Shown here piece after piece: positions 1 through 7,250 of a DNA stretch of 64,000 nt. The notes beneath the pieces were generated by a model, which worked only from the letters and a program-made list of their open reading frames with translations, was not told the DNA's origin and did not search any database. Source of the stretch: Euryarchaeota archaeon UBA462 (GTDB lineage Archaea > Thermoplasmatota > Poseidoniia > Poseidoniales > Thalassarchaeaceae); contig DAYD01000013.1 of NCBI GenBank assembly GCA_002506755.1, positions 21,419 to 85,418 of the forward strand, in the 5' to 3' direction. The translations under genes and the position numbers were made by a program. Numbering within the stretch: position 1 is the stretch's first letter; every line of letters starts with the position of its first letter.

Positions 1-1245
1 ATTACGTACGTCGAAGGGCGAAAGATCGGGATTTGCTTGGTACATAAGTGCCGCGAGACCCGCAGCTCCAGGAGTAGCCATGCTAGTTCCGGAATAGGCC
101 ACATAACCGTCCCCTGAGTTAGCCTCAGGGGCATTTACGCTTGATCCTACGAACGCTATGTTTGGCTTGACTCTTCCTTCTTCAGTGGGTCCTTGACTTG
201 AGTATACCGCTATCGTAGTGTCCTTATCGAGAGCACCAACCGTTATGGCGTCCTCAGATGAACCAGGAGTCCCAATCTGTGCAGTCACACCGTTGTTTCC
301 AGCTGCGATAAATAGAGCCACTCCCGAACGTACCATCTCGTTTGCCATTCTGTTCACCGACTCCTCCTCACTTGAGGTCCATTCAATCAACCCAAAACCT
401 CCAAGGCTCATGCTAGCAGCTCTTATGTTGAATTCATGCCTCTTGTCTACTGTCCATTCCATACCAGCCATCACTGTTGCAAAAGACCCCGATCCCCCTT
501 CATCGAGTACCTTAACTCCTACTAATTGTGCTTCAGGAGCAACTCCAATGTGTTCGTATGTGGGAGCCCCAGTACCCGCGGTTATCCCAGCACAATGCGT
601 TCCGTGACCTTGGTCGTCGTAAGCCTTAATTTCTGTCCCATTAGTCTTATCAGGGTTGTTTACCGGGTCATAAAAAGCAATCACCTTGGAGTCATTTGTA
701 GAATTGTCGTCATCAAGATCATCCAGTCCTACATGCTCTGAGTCTATTCCTGTGTCGATGATAGAGACAACACTGCCCTTTCCAGTATATCCGGTGTCCT
801 CCCAAATCATGGGGATCCCGTGTATGTCATTCACATCGTTCATCTGAATCGTAAGTATTCCGTCCAATTCGACCATAACTACACCCGGGAGATCAGACAG
901 CTCAACTATGTCATCTACTCCAACTCTTCCTGCAATACTGTCTATCAGATGATATCGAAACTGAGTCTGGAAATTAACCTCTCTCTCCAACATATTTTGA
1001 TCTGTTTCTGTAGGTTGGTGGTCGAAGTCAACAATTACGCTGATAGTGTCTGACTCATCTACCCAGTCGTAGGTTTCACTAGAGATTGCCTTCCAAATCG
1101 CATCATGGACTCCATCTCTGTCCAGATCCATACTTGTGGTCTCCCACCAAGGGGAGGCTTCTTCATTATCTGTTGTAGCGACACTTGAAGAGGACATTGG
1201 TATAGTAATCAATAGAACTAGTATCGTCGTAATCGCCGGTTTCAC
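1..1245 (-). CDS. Secreted subtilisin-like serine protease (S8), C-terminus cut by window edge
   Basis: Exported S8 endopeptidase; 415 residues are visible and the C-terminus lies beyond base 1. The catalytic triad is complete: Asp164 in SIIDTGID, His214 in GHGTHCAG and Ser388 in GTSMATP, with the oxyanion Asn in AAGNNG. A GTG start at 1245 gives a short basic N-terminus and a hydrophobic stretch (about residues 4-17) that reads as a signal peptide. Starting at the internal ATG near 1194 would destroy this signal, so I prefer GTG. Residues about 30-150 look like an inhibitor I9-type propeptide region followed by the peptidase domain. It is the last gene of a minus-strand series. Its role is probably extracellular protein degradation, as expected for a peptide-using heterotroph. 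Confidence 0.9.
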   Translation of the reverse strand, partial: MKPAITTILVLLITIPMSSSSVATTDNEEASPWWETTSMDLDRDGVHDAIWKAISSETYDWVDESDTISVIVDFDHQPTETDQNMLEREVNFQTQFRYHLIDSIAGRVGVDDIVELSDLPGVVMVELDGILTIQMNDVNDIHGIPMIWEDTGYTGKGSVVSIIDTGIDSEHVGLDDLDDDNSTNDSKVIAFYDPVNNPDKTNGTEIKAYDDQGHGTHCAGITAGTGAPTYEHIGVAPEAQLVGVKVLDEGGSGSFATVMAGMEWTVDKRHEFNIRAASMSLGGFGLIEWTSSEEESVNRMANEMVRSGVALFIAAGNNGVTAQIGTPGSSEDAITVGALDKDTTIAVYSSQGPTEEGRVKPNIAFVGSSVNAPEANSGDGYVAYSGTSMATPGAAGLAALMYQANPDLSPFDVRN

Positions 1246-1331
1246 AATATGTCCGACGGGGGGTGATTCTTCAATAAGACGGTTATTGGCTCAATGAAAA
1301 ATTATTTCTGTGACAGACTCGTCATAATTTG

Positions 1332-1442
1332 TCATCGCTGCTTGGCCCTCTTTCTTGCTGCCTTACGCCTTCGGAGCTTCTTCTTTCTCCACTTCCAGCG
1401 CTGCTTCCCCTGCTTCTTCCAAGCACGGGAACCTCTCTTCAT
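1332..1442 (-). CDS. rpl41e: Ribosomal protein eL41, 36 aa
   Basis: This 36-residue, extremely basic ORF starts at ATG 1442 and ends at TGA 1332. Its C-terminal part (WKWRKKKLRRRKAARKRAKQ) strongly resembles eL41, the 25-residue single-helix protein of the large subunit (MRAKWRKKRMRRLKRKRRK...). It carries an extra ~12 residues (MKRGSRAWKKQG) at the N-terminus compared with the textbook eL41. It lies 55 bases downstream of parA on the same strand and within a run of translation genes. It is so short that automatic gene callers usually miss it. The identification rests on composition and length, so chance similarity of a basic peptide cannot be excluded. Confidence 0.6.
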   Translation of the reverse strand: MKRGSRAWKKQGKQRWKWRKKKLRRRKAARKRAKQR

Positions 1443-1497
1443 GTAATAATCGGCCCCCAGACAGTAGTCCGAGCGAAGGTCTGTATTTCAATTTGGA

Positions 1498-2400
1498 CTA
1501 TTCGTCAGCTATTGCTTTAATTCTATAATCAGCCTCTTTTGCAAAGTTCCAGTAGGCTAGACTTGCAGGATTTGAGTAGTTCGGATTCTGTGCAATTACT
1601 ATCGGAGCTCCTTCCAAAGGAGATTCTGCTATTGCTACCGATCTTGGAATTTGAGTTTCGAAAACCCTATCGCCAAAGTGACTTCTTGCCTGCTCTGTCA
1701 CAGCCTCGCAAAGGTTGCTTCTTGCTTGCACCATTGTCATGAGTATGCCGAATAACCCTAAACTAGGATTAACTGAATTTTGTACATCCCTAATCGCAGT
1801 CATCAATTGCCCCATTCCCTCAAGAGCATAGAACTCAGCTTGTATTGGAATTAGGACCCAATTAGCCGCAGATAGTGAGTTAACTGTCAGCAGACCAAGT
1901 GAAGCTGGAGTGTCGATTATTATCACATCAAATCTTCCCATAGCCTCTTTTAGAGCCAACCTGAGTCTATTTTCCCTTCCCACTCTGGTTGCCAGATCAA
2001 CTTCTATTCCAGATAGATCAAGATCAGCAGGAAGTATCCAGAGATTATCGATCGAGATGTGTTTAGGTGGCCCTCTCTTCCTATCCGGGTTGTGCCTCTT
2101 CCAGGACGATCTCATGGACCTAGAAAGGAAATCTGGGCCGATAGTGCAATCCTCTAATTTGAGTAATGTATCATCAATGCCTCGAGCGAATAGGTCATTC
2201 ATAGTGTGACCAACCTTTCGCTTGTCAACACCGAAAGTGGTTGCAACATTACCCTTCGGATCCATATCGACGATCAGAACCCTCCTCTTCCGAATTCCGT
2301 ATTCTTCATTTCCCATTGCCAGGGATGAGGCTAGGTTAACCGCAGTAGTGGTTCTTGAGCATCCTCCCTTGTGGTTCACACACGCAATCACTATCGCCAC
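1498..2400 (-). CDS. ParA/Soj-family ATPase with substituted Walker A lysine
   Basis: The protein is 300 aa with the overall fold of ParA/MinD P-loop ATPases used in partitioning of chromosomes, plasmids or protein cargos. The deviant Walker A is at residues 11-18, KGGCSRTT. The family-specific signature lysine (K11) is kept, but the normal GK before TT has become SR (S15, R16). Walker A' is at about 44-52 (IVDMDPKGN) and Walker B at about 155 (VIIIDTPASLG), both well preserved. No parB neighbour is seen, so this is an orphan ParA. It lies between moxR and eL41 on the same strand. The Arg in place of the phosphate-binding Lys makes ATP hydrolysis uncertain, although the rest of the ATPase site is intact. 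Confidence 0.85.
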   Translation of the reverse strand: MAIVIACVNHKGGCSRTTTAVNLASSLAMGNEEYGIRKRRVLIVDMDPKGNVATTFGVDKRKVGHTMNDLFARGIDDTLLKLEDCTIGPDFLSRSMRSSWKRHNPDRKRGPPKHISIDNLWILPADLDLSGIEVDLATRVGRENRLRLALKEAMGRFDVIIIDTPASLGLLTVNSLSAANWVLIPIQAEFYALEGMGQLMTAIRDVQNSVNPSLGLFGILMTMVQARSNLCEAVTEQARSHFGDRVFETQIPRSVAIAESPLEGAPIVIAQNPNYSNPASLAYWNFAKEADYRIKAIADE

Positions 2401-2440
2401 ATAGGTTGAACATGTAGCCCGGTTAATTGGGATTGCCCGG

Positions 2441-3427
2441 CTACTGGATAACTGGTACGTTCACTTCGCTGAGGATCTTGTTTACGACCCTCCTTCCTGT
2501 GACTCCTCTGATTTTTGACTCTGGCTTGAGGACAATTCTGTGGCTTACAACATCCAGTGCAACACCTTTCACATCGTCAGGAATGACATAATCTCTACCA
2601 TCTATAGCTGCTGAAGCTCTTGATGCTTTGAATAGACCTTGACTAGCTCTGGGAGACGCTCCCGCTTCTATTCTTGGATCAGCTCTTGTCCTCTGTACCA
2701 CTTGTACAATGTAGCCTAGAATTTGCGGATCGATATGGACCGTTTCAAGCGCTTTTTGCATTGCAACCACCTTCCTAGGTTCCACGATCTGCTCCACATC
2801 GTATGAGTCCTTGCCCCTCAGCTTCCTTCTTTGGAGAATAGCTTTTTCTTCATCCATTGAGGGATATCCCATGCTCATCTTCATCAGGAATCTGTCCATT
2901 TGTGCCTCTGGAAGCGGGTATGTTCCCTCCTGCTCTATCGGATTCTGGGTGGCCATAGTGACGAATGGAGCCGGAAGCTTGTGTGTTATGCCCTCAATTG
3001 TGACCTGCTTTTCTTCCATCGCCTCAAGTAGAGCCGCTTGTGTCTTGGGTGGTGCCCTATTGATTTCATCTGCCAGCAATATATTTGTGAACAGCGGGCC
3101 AAATCTCGGTCGAAACTCACCTGATTGTTGGTCATACATGTATGTCCCGATAATGTCGGCAGGGAGCAGGTCAGGAGTGAATTGCACTCTCTTGAATTTG
3201 CATCCAAGGGCCTTTGCAAAGGTATTGGACATCAGAGTTTTGGCCAGCCCGGGATTGTCCTCAATCAGAATATTACCGTTGGCTAGAATTCCTATCGCTA
3301 CCTTGCGGATGTTTTCCGGCTTCCCAATAATTACCTTTGAAACCTCACTCATTAGGTTGTTTGAATGCCCGGAGACGGACCTGATTAGATCTTTTGAGCT
3401 CGATCCGCCTCCCTGTGCAATAGTCAT
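2441..3427 (-). CDS. MoxR-family AAA+ ATPase
   Basis: MoxR-type AAA+ chaperone of 328 aa. It shows the typical MoxR Walker A EDNPGLAKT, a Walker B LLADEINRAPPKTQAALLEAM-like stretch, the sensor TQNPIEQEGTYPLPEAQ and the arginine-rich ASPRASQ region of the C-terminal lid. MoxR proteins usually act with DUF58/von Willebrand-type and membrane partners in maturation of envelope or metal-dependent complexes. Here a DUF58 gene exists at 35885 but not next door. A GTG start at 3454 is open, but ATG 3427 is preceded by GAGGGG at a normal distance, so I use it. The gene lies between infB and parA on the same strand. Confidence 0.9.
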   Translation of the reverse strand: MTIAQGGGSSSKDLIRSVSGHSNNLMSEVSKVIIGKPENIRKVAIGILANGNILIEDNPGLAKTLMSNTFAKALGCKFKRVQFTPDLLPADIIGTYMYDQQSGEFRPRFGPLFTNILLADEINRAPPKTQAALLEAMEEKQVTIEGITHKLPAPFVTMATQNPIEQEGTYPLPEAQMDRFLMKMSMGYPSMDEEKAILQRRKLRGKDSYDVEQIVEPRKVVAMQKALETVHIDPQILGYIVQVVQRTRADPRIEAGASPRASQGLFKASRASAAIDGRDYVIPDDVKGVALDVVSHRIVLKPESKIRGVTGRRVVNKILSEVNVPVIQ

Positions 3428-3505
3428 ATTGACCCCTCTTTTTTTATAGGCCACTCAGATTACTACTTGAGTGTTCGGTGCGTTTGAACATCTATTGCTC
3501 TGGAC

Positions 3506-5335
3506 TCATCTACCCCAGAAGTGGTCGTCTTTACGGTGTATTGCCAGTAGCTCTTCATAGACCTCCTTTTCCACTTGGGTCATCTCCAATTTTCTAAGCT
3601 TCCTTGCGTGGGATTCAGGTATGTCTACGAGTAATACGTCGCCCTCTTCTATTTGCCTTCCCACCGTTATACCATCTACCGAGATTGCCACCTCTTCACC
3701 CTGTCTAGCCTCCTTCATACTCTCTTGTCCGGATCTTATCGATTTGATGCGACCAACCTTACGACCGTCCTTCAGTAATCCTTGTCCGATGTGAATCCTC
3801 CCTGCGAGAACTCTGACCCCAATCACGGCGGGTTTCGATACTCTGAATGTATGATCCGGGAGAAACATGACCCTACCGGGATAAACCACTAATTCCCTAC
3901 TTTCCTCCTCCAGCTCTGCCCTTCTGTTTTCCATCCATTGCTCATGCTCCTCTAGGATTCTGTAGATAATGTCTGATCCTATGTGCTTGACGCCCTCCTC
4001 AGAGGAAGCTATCTCTTCTTCTGCCTCTTCCAGAATATCTGTACTGAAAGCGAGTATAATTCTGTGGAGAGGATCTGAAGATGCTTCGGCACCTCTAACG
4101 TCTCTCCTACTTACTTTTCCAATTGTAGCTTCTCTAATCGGTACCTCAATCTGTCGCAGCTCTTTCGCTAATGCCTCAAGGCCACCAACGGTGTCGGATT
4201 TGATGCAGATTCCCTCTTCATCCAGTTCTATCGATAGGTTAGCCTCAGCGCTCGCAGCTTCCATAGCAGCTTTCCTCTCATCATCATTCCCCACGACTCT
4301 CAGTGTAGTTCCTACAAGGACACCCTCCAATGATGGGGCACTGATCTTTATTCCTGCAGCCGCATATACAGACTCTGTATCGTCCCACCTGTCCCCAGCG
4401 TCTCTCATCTCGCTCATTCCCCGTGGTGAGAACAGGCCCTTGACTCTGGTACTGATAGCTCCCCTGTCACCAACAAGTACGATATCGTCTCCCTTCTTCA
4501 TCGCGCCCCTATGAAGAATCAGATCCAATGTTTTCCCAAGACCCCTTTCCTCTTTCATTTCAAGCACTGTAGCCTCTCCAGATCCAGTCACATCGGTCAA
4601 TTGATCCTCCAAATATCTCTCAGCTAGCCCGATAACCACTGCTAGTAGATCCTGAATACCCTCTCCTTCCCTCGCAGAAATTGGTACTATCGCTATGTCC
4701 TTGGTGAAATCCTTAATTCGGTCGTATCTCTCTATGTTGAAACCTTCCTCAGCAAATTGACCAACAAGCTCCCAATATCTCTGATCGAAAATTCCCGATG
4801 CTTCCTTTGTCTGTGTTGCCATTGAAACAGCCATAGCACGTCCTTTTTTGCAATTCCACCCATAAATCCTGTCTACTTTGTTAGCAGCTACCACGAAAGG
4901 AGTCTTAGACTGTTTTAGTATACTCAGAGACTCTCTGGTCTGGGGCCTACATCCTTCCATGACGTCAACGATGAGAATAGCGATGTCAGCTAAGGAACCA
5001 CCCCTAGCCCTTAGAGAGGAAAATGAGTGATGCCCAGGGGTATCGATGAATAGGAGGCCGGGTGAATCGAAAGTTTTCCCACCCAGGAGGGGCGCACAAA
5101 GGTGGTTTAGTATAATTGAGGGGACTTCTGTGGCCCCTATATGCTGCGTTATGCCACCTGGCTCCCTATCCATTACAGAGGACCTACTCTCCTCACCAAG
5201 TGATCTCACATGGTCAAGAAGCGAGGTTTTTCCATGGTCAACATGACCTAGAACTGCAACGATGGGTTGTCTACGTTCTGATGACATCTCACCGACCTCA
5301 TTCCCCTTCCCCTTTAGAATTGGTTGCTCACTCAT
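3506..5335 (-). CDS. infB: Translation initiation factor aIF5B (IF2 homologue)
   Basis: Ribosomal subunit-joining GTPase, 609 aa, the usual length for archaeal aIF5B. G motifs are visible in order: G1 GHVDHGKTSLLDH, G2 GGITQHIGATEVP, G3 DTPGHHSF, G4 AANKVDR, G5 ISAREGEG, followed by domains II-IV. G3 normally reads DTPGHEAF; here Glu is His. The ATG at 5335 overlaps the ndk stop (ATGAGTGA, 8 bases), which indicates translational coupling; an in-frame upstream ATG at 5356 would overlap ndk by 29 bases and is less likely. ndk-infB is a classical archaeal pair, normally continuing from eL8-eS28-eL24. Confidence 0.96.
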   Translation of the reverse strand: MSEQPILKGKGNEVGEMSSERRQPIVAVLGHVDHGKTSLLDHVRSLGEESRSSVMDREPGGITQHIGATEVPSIILNHLCAPLLGGKTFDSPGLLFIDTPGHHSFSSLRARGGSLADIAILIVDVMEGCRPQTRESLSILKQSKTPFVVAANKVDRIYGWNCKKGRAMAVSMATQTKEASGIFDQRYWELVGQFAEEGFNIERYDRIKDFTKDIAIVPISAREGEGIQDLLAVVIGLAERYLEDQLTDVTGSGEATVLEMKEERGLGKTLDLILHRGAMKKGDDIVLVGDRGAISTRVKGLFSPRGMSEMRDAGDRWDDTESVYAAAGIKISAPSLEGVLVGTTLRVVGNDDERKAAMEAASAEANLSIELDEEGICIKSDTVGGLEALAKELRQIEVPIREATIGKVSRRDVRGAEASSDPLHRIILAFSTDILEEAEEEIASSEEGVKHIGSDIIYRILEEHEQWMENRRAELEEESRELVVYPGRVMFLPDHTFRVSKPAVIGVRVLAGRIHIGQGLLKDGRKVGRIKSIRSGQESMKEARQGEEVAISVDGITVGRQIEEGDVLLVDIPESHARKLRKLEMTQVEKEVYEELLAIHRKDDHFWGR

Positions 5336-5774
5336 AGATGTGTTTTTCTGCGTCAAGAGTCCACTTTACGAGTCCATCTGGGAACCATAGACCCAGCTCG
5401 AAAGCAGCCGTGTCCTCACCATCAGAACCGTGAATTACATTGTGGCCTATGTCCATCGCGAAATCACCCCTAATTGTACCAGGAGAAGCAGTACGCCCAT
5501 CTGTTGGTCCAATTATATTGCGAGCTACGCTGATTGCATCCACACCAGTCCAAGCCATTGCGACAACTGGACCTGATGTGATAAATTCAATAAGACCAGA
5601 ATAGAATGGTCTTTGATTATGAACTTCATAGTGTGCCTCTGCTAGCTCCAGTGGAGGTATGATTTGTCTGAGTCCTACTAGTCGTAGGCCCTTAGTCTCG
5701 AACCTACCGATAATATCAGCAACTAATCCTCTCTGGACACCATCGGGTTTAATCATCACGAATGTCGTTTGCAT
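5328..5774 (-). CDS. ndk: Nucleoside diphosphate kinase
   Basis: Transfers gamma-phosphate between NTPs and NDPs through a phospho-histidine. With ATG 5774 the protein is 148 aa, the family norm, and begins MQTTFVMIKPDGVQRGL, the canonical Ndk N-terminus. An ORF extension to 5894 would add 40 unrelated residues and run into the divergent lipoprotein gene. The active-site His lies in NVIHGSDGEDTAAFE near residue 115. It overlaps infB by 8 bases. In most archaea ndk follows eL24 directly; here an opposite-strand lipoprotein gene separates them, so ndk-infB must use its own promoter between 5775 and 5863. Confidence 0.96.
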   Translation of the reverse strand: MQTTFVMIKPDGVQRGLVADIIGRFETKGLRLVGLRQIIPPLELAEAHYEVHNQRPFYSGLIEFITSGPVVAMAWTGVDAISVARNIIGPTDGRTASPGTIRGDFAMDIGHNVIHGSDGEDTAAFELGLWFPDGLVKWTLDAEKHIYE

Positions 5775-5863
5775 TTCTACCATGTAGTCGCGAGACAACC
5801 GCCCTATTTCAACGAAGTCACAAAAGGAAATGTTTGATGAGCCTGACTCATCAGGGTGAAAAC

Positions 5864-6319
5864 ATGAGAATCTGGCTGGCCTTAGTTGTTGCACTTTGCA
5901 TTCTGCTTCCCGGATGCGCCGAAACGGTTCAGGATACAGTAAAGCCAGAAAGAGAGCTTTTTGATGATAACACCTTCATTGACGAGGACCAGTACCTTGG
6001 GCTCGAATGGACCATAGAATCAGTTTCAACAATTAGAATTGCATTCGATAGGCAGGAAGGCCCTAATGTCGACTTATACACAATGACACCAGTGAACTAT
6101 GAGAAATTCAAAGATTGTGGTAGCTTCGTATATCTTTCCGAACTCAGCGATCCAGACACATCAGGGGCCAACTTGGAAACCAATATTGACGCTGGGACAT
6201 ATGTAACAGTGATCGACAACTCCGATTGTGGAGATGCCCAACCCCCTGACCAGAGTGGCCTGTTTACTAGTGATGAAAACGATCAGGCTAGAGTTGACTA
6301 CAGGATTACGTATCAATAG
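5864..6319 (+). CDS. Small predicted lipoprotein inserted in ribosomal operon
   Basis: This 151-aa protein starts MRIWLALVVALCILLPGCAE, a textbook lipoprotein signal with lipobox LPGC (Cys at residue 18). The remainder is acidic and probably beta-rich (DLYTMTPVNYEKF, DAGTYVTVIDNSDCG). It resembles the small beta-sandwich domains that describe a soluble or polysaccharide-binding module, but I cannot name a family. Two further cysteines (DCGSF and SDCGD) may form a disulphide. An ORF start at 5762 is rejected because it overlaps ndk and hides the signal peptide. It is transcribed opposite to both flanking operon halves, and its 3' end is 6 bases from the eL24 stop. Confidence 0.75.
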   Translation: MRIWLALVVALCILLPGCAETVQDTVKPERELFDDNTFIDEDQYLGLEWTIESVSTIRIAFDRQEGPNVDLYTMTPVNYEKFKDCGSFVYLSELSDPDTSGANLETNIDAGTYVTVIDNSDCGDAQPPDQSGLFTSDENDQARVDYRITYQ

Positions 6320-6325
6320 TCCAAG

Positions 6326-6517
6326 TCACTTGATTCCGCCTTTCTCGTAGCGTCGAGTCCACTTGAGTCTCCTAGCATTCCTCTTTAATTTGAGCATGTT
6401 CTTTCTTGATTTGCTATCCTTAAACCAATATACGGAACCATCCCTCTTGATGTACATCATGCCTGTACCAGGCTCTATTTCCTCATTTGTGAAACTGCAG
6501 ATTCTCTGCTCTGGCAT
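6326..6517 (-). CDS. rpl24e: Ribosomal protein eL24 with degenerate zinc site
   Basis: Large-subunit protein, 63 aa, with diagnostic EEIEPGTGMMYIKRDGS and KNMLKLKRNARRLKWT stretches of eL24. Most archaeal eL24 proteins bind zinc through two Cys pairs. Here only one Cys (ICSFT) remains; the second position is Thr-Asn and the C-terminal pair (usually FCSSKC) reads FKDSKS. This is a zinc-free form. The gene is the third of the eL8-eS28-eL24 unit, only 4 bases after eS28. Confidence 0.93.
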   Translation of the reverse strand: MPEQRICSFTNEEIEPGTGMMYIKRDGSVYWFKDSKSRKNMLKLKRNARRLKWTRRYEKGGIK

Positions 6518-6521
6518 CCAA

Positions 6522-6779
6522 TCACCTCGAACCTATCCTTCGGGCTTCTCTACCTGTGTCTCTCAACATCAGTATATCCCCGCCCTCTCCCGAGACCGGA
6601 TCTGGGCCTCTGACCGGACCAAGCACGTTTCTGGTGATAATTCGACCCACATCTCGGGGGTTATCTGAATCTAGGACTCTGACCTTTACTTGCATCGCTT
6701 CGCCGGTGAGCCCAGTCCTCCCAACTATCTCGACTACTTCTGCTGGCCATGCCTCAGTTGCCATACTCCTGACCTCCAT
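6522..6779 (-). CDS. rps28e: Ribosomal protein eS28
   Basis: Small-subunit protein, 85 aa. The signature GRTGLTGEAMQVKVRVLD and GRIITRNVLGPVR, followed by GDILMLRDTGREARRI, is clear. There is a short Gly/Pro-rich insert (GPDPVSGEGG) between GPVR and GDIL compared with the usual directly joined GPVREGDIL. A second Met at residue 6 (MATEAW, 6764) is an alternative start. It begins 2 bases after the eL8 stop codon and is cotranscribed with eL8 and eL24. Confidence 0.95.
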   Translation of the reverse strand: MEVRSMATEAWPAEVVEIVGRTGLTGEAMQVKVRVLDSDNPRDVGRIITRNVLGPVRGPDPVSGEGGDILMLRDTGREARRIGSR

Positions 6780-6781
6780 TT

Positions 6782-7162
6782 TTATGAAGACAGAGTCTCA
6801 AAGTGCGACTTGACCTCGTTGAATCGATCCATCCCTTCCTTCTCCACTTGCATAACAGAAATTGCAGCGGTCCGGGTTCCTGTGCTCATCCCGGCCGACT
6901 CAGCTAGGTATGCCTGATCTTCTACATAGATGAAAGGGATCCCCTTTTCCTTACAGATCATCGGAATATGCGCAAGAAGCTCTCCTGGATTGACATTTTC
7001 GGCCATGACAACCATCTGTGCAGTTCCCCTCTCTGCTGATTTCGTCACTTCGTTTGCTCCCTTTTTCAGTCTGCCTTTACCGTCCTTACCTAGGCTCTTG
7101 ACCATCTCGTAAACTTGCTCTTGTACGTCTTTTGGGGTTTCGAAAACAATGTGGACACTCAT
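6782..7162 (-). CDS. rpl7ae: Ribosomal protein eL8 (L7Ae), K-turn RNA-binding protein
   Basis: L7Ae binds kink-turns in 23S rRNA and in archaeal C/D and H/ACA guide RNPs and RNase P. The protein is 126 aa from ATG 7162. KKGANEVTKSAERGTAQMVVMAENVNP and IPMICKEKGIPFIYVED are the standard L7Ae core. The start is set by GAGGAG at 7171-7176, 8 bases upstream; a longer ORF reaching 7201 lacks such a site. It is the first gene of the eL8-eS28-eL24 unit, with a TATA-like element at 7207-7213. Confidence 0.95.
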   Translation of the reverse strand: MSVHIVFETPKDVQEQVYEMVKSLGKDGKGRLKKGANEVTKSAERGTAQMVVMAENVNPGELLAHIPMICKEKGIPFIYVEDQAYLAESAGMSTGTRTAAISVMQVEKEGMDRFNEVKSHFETLSS

Positions 7163-7170
7163 TGGAACAA

Positions 7171-7176
7171 CTCCTC
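7171..7176 (-). promoter_or_regulatory. Ribosome-binding site of rpl7ae
   Basis: GAGGAG read on the minus strand, 8 bases before ATG 7162. It decides the start of eL8 in favour of the 126-aa form. Confidence 0.6.
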
Positions 7177-7206
7177 GTGTTAGTAAGCCGCCGCACGGCA
7201 TGACCG

Positions 7207-7213
7207 ATATAAA
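7207..7213 (-). promoter_or_regulatory. TATA-like box for the eL8 operon
   Basis: TTTATAT followed by CGG on the minus strand. It lies 44 bases before ATG 7162, leaving about 20 bases of leader if transcription starts 25 bases downstream of the box. It sits in the only intergenic space between prs and rpl7ae. Confidence 0.5.
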
Positions 7214-7250
7214 CGCAGCGTATTGCCCTCAATCAGCCATATCCGGAGAG

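Noticed and set aside
218..1053. Plus-strand ORFs across the subtilase
   Set aside because: They lie antisense to a full S8 triad and have low-complexity Ser/Pro/Val composition; they are shadows.
2811..3449. 212-aa plus-strand ORF opposite moxR
   Set aside because: Antisense to a well-conserved AAA+ gene, no domain, composition typical of a reverse-frame shadow.
3969..4514. 181-aa Ser-rich ORF opposite infB
   Set aside because: Shadow of aIF5B; no start context and no recognisable motif.
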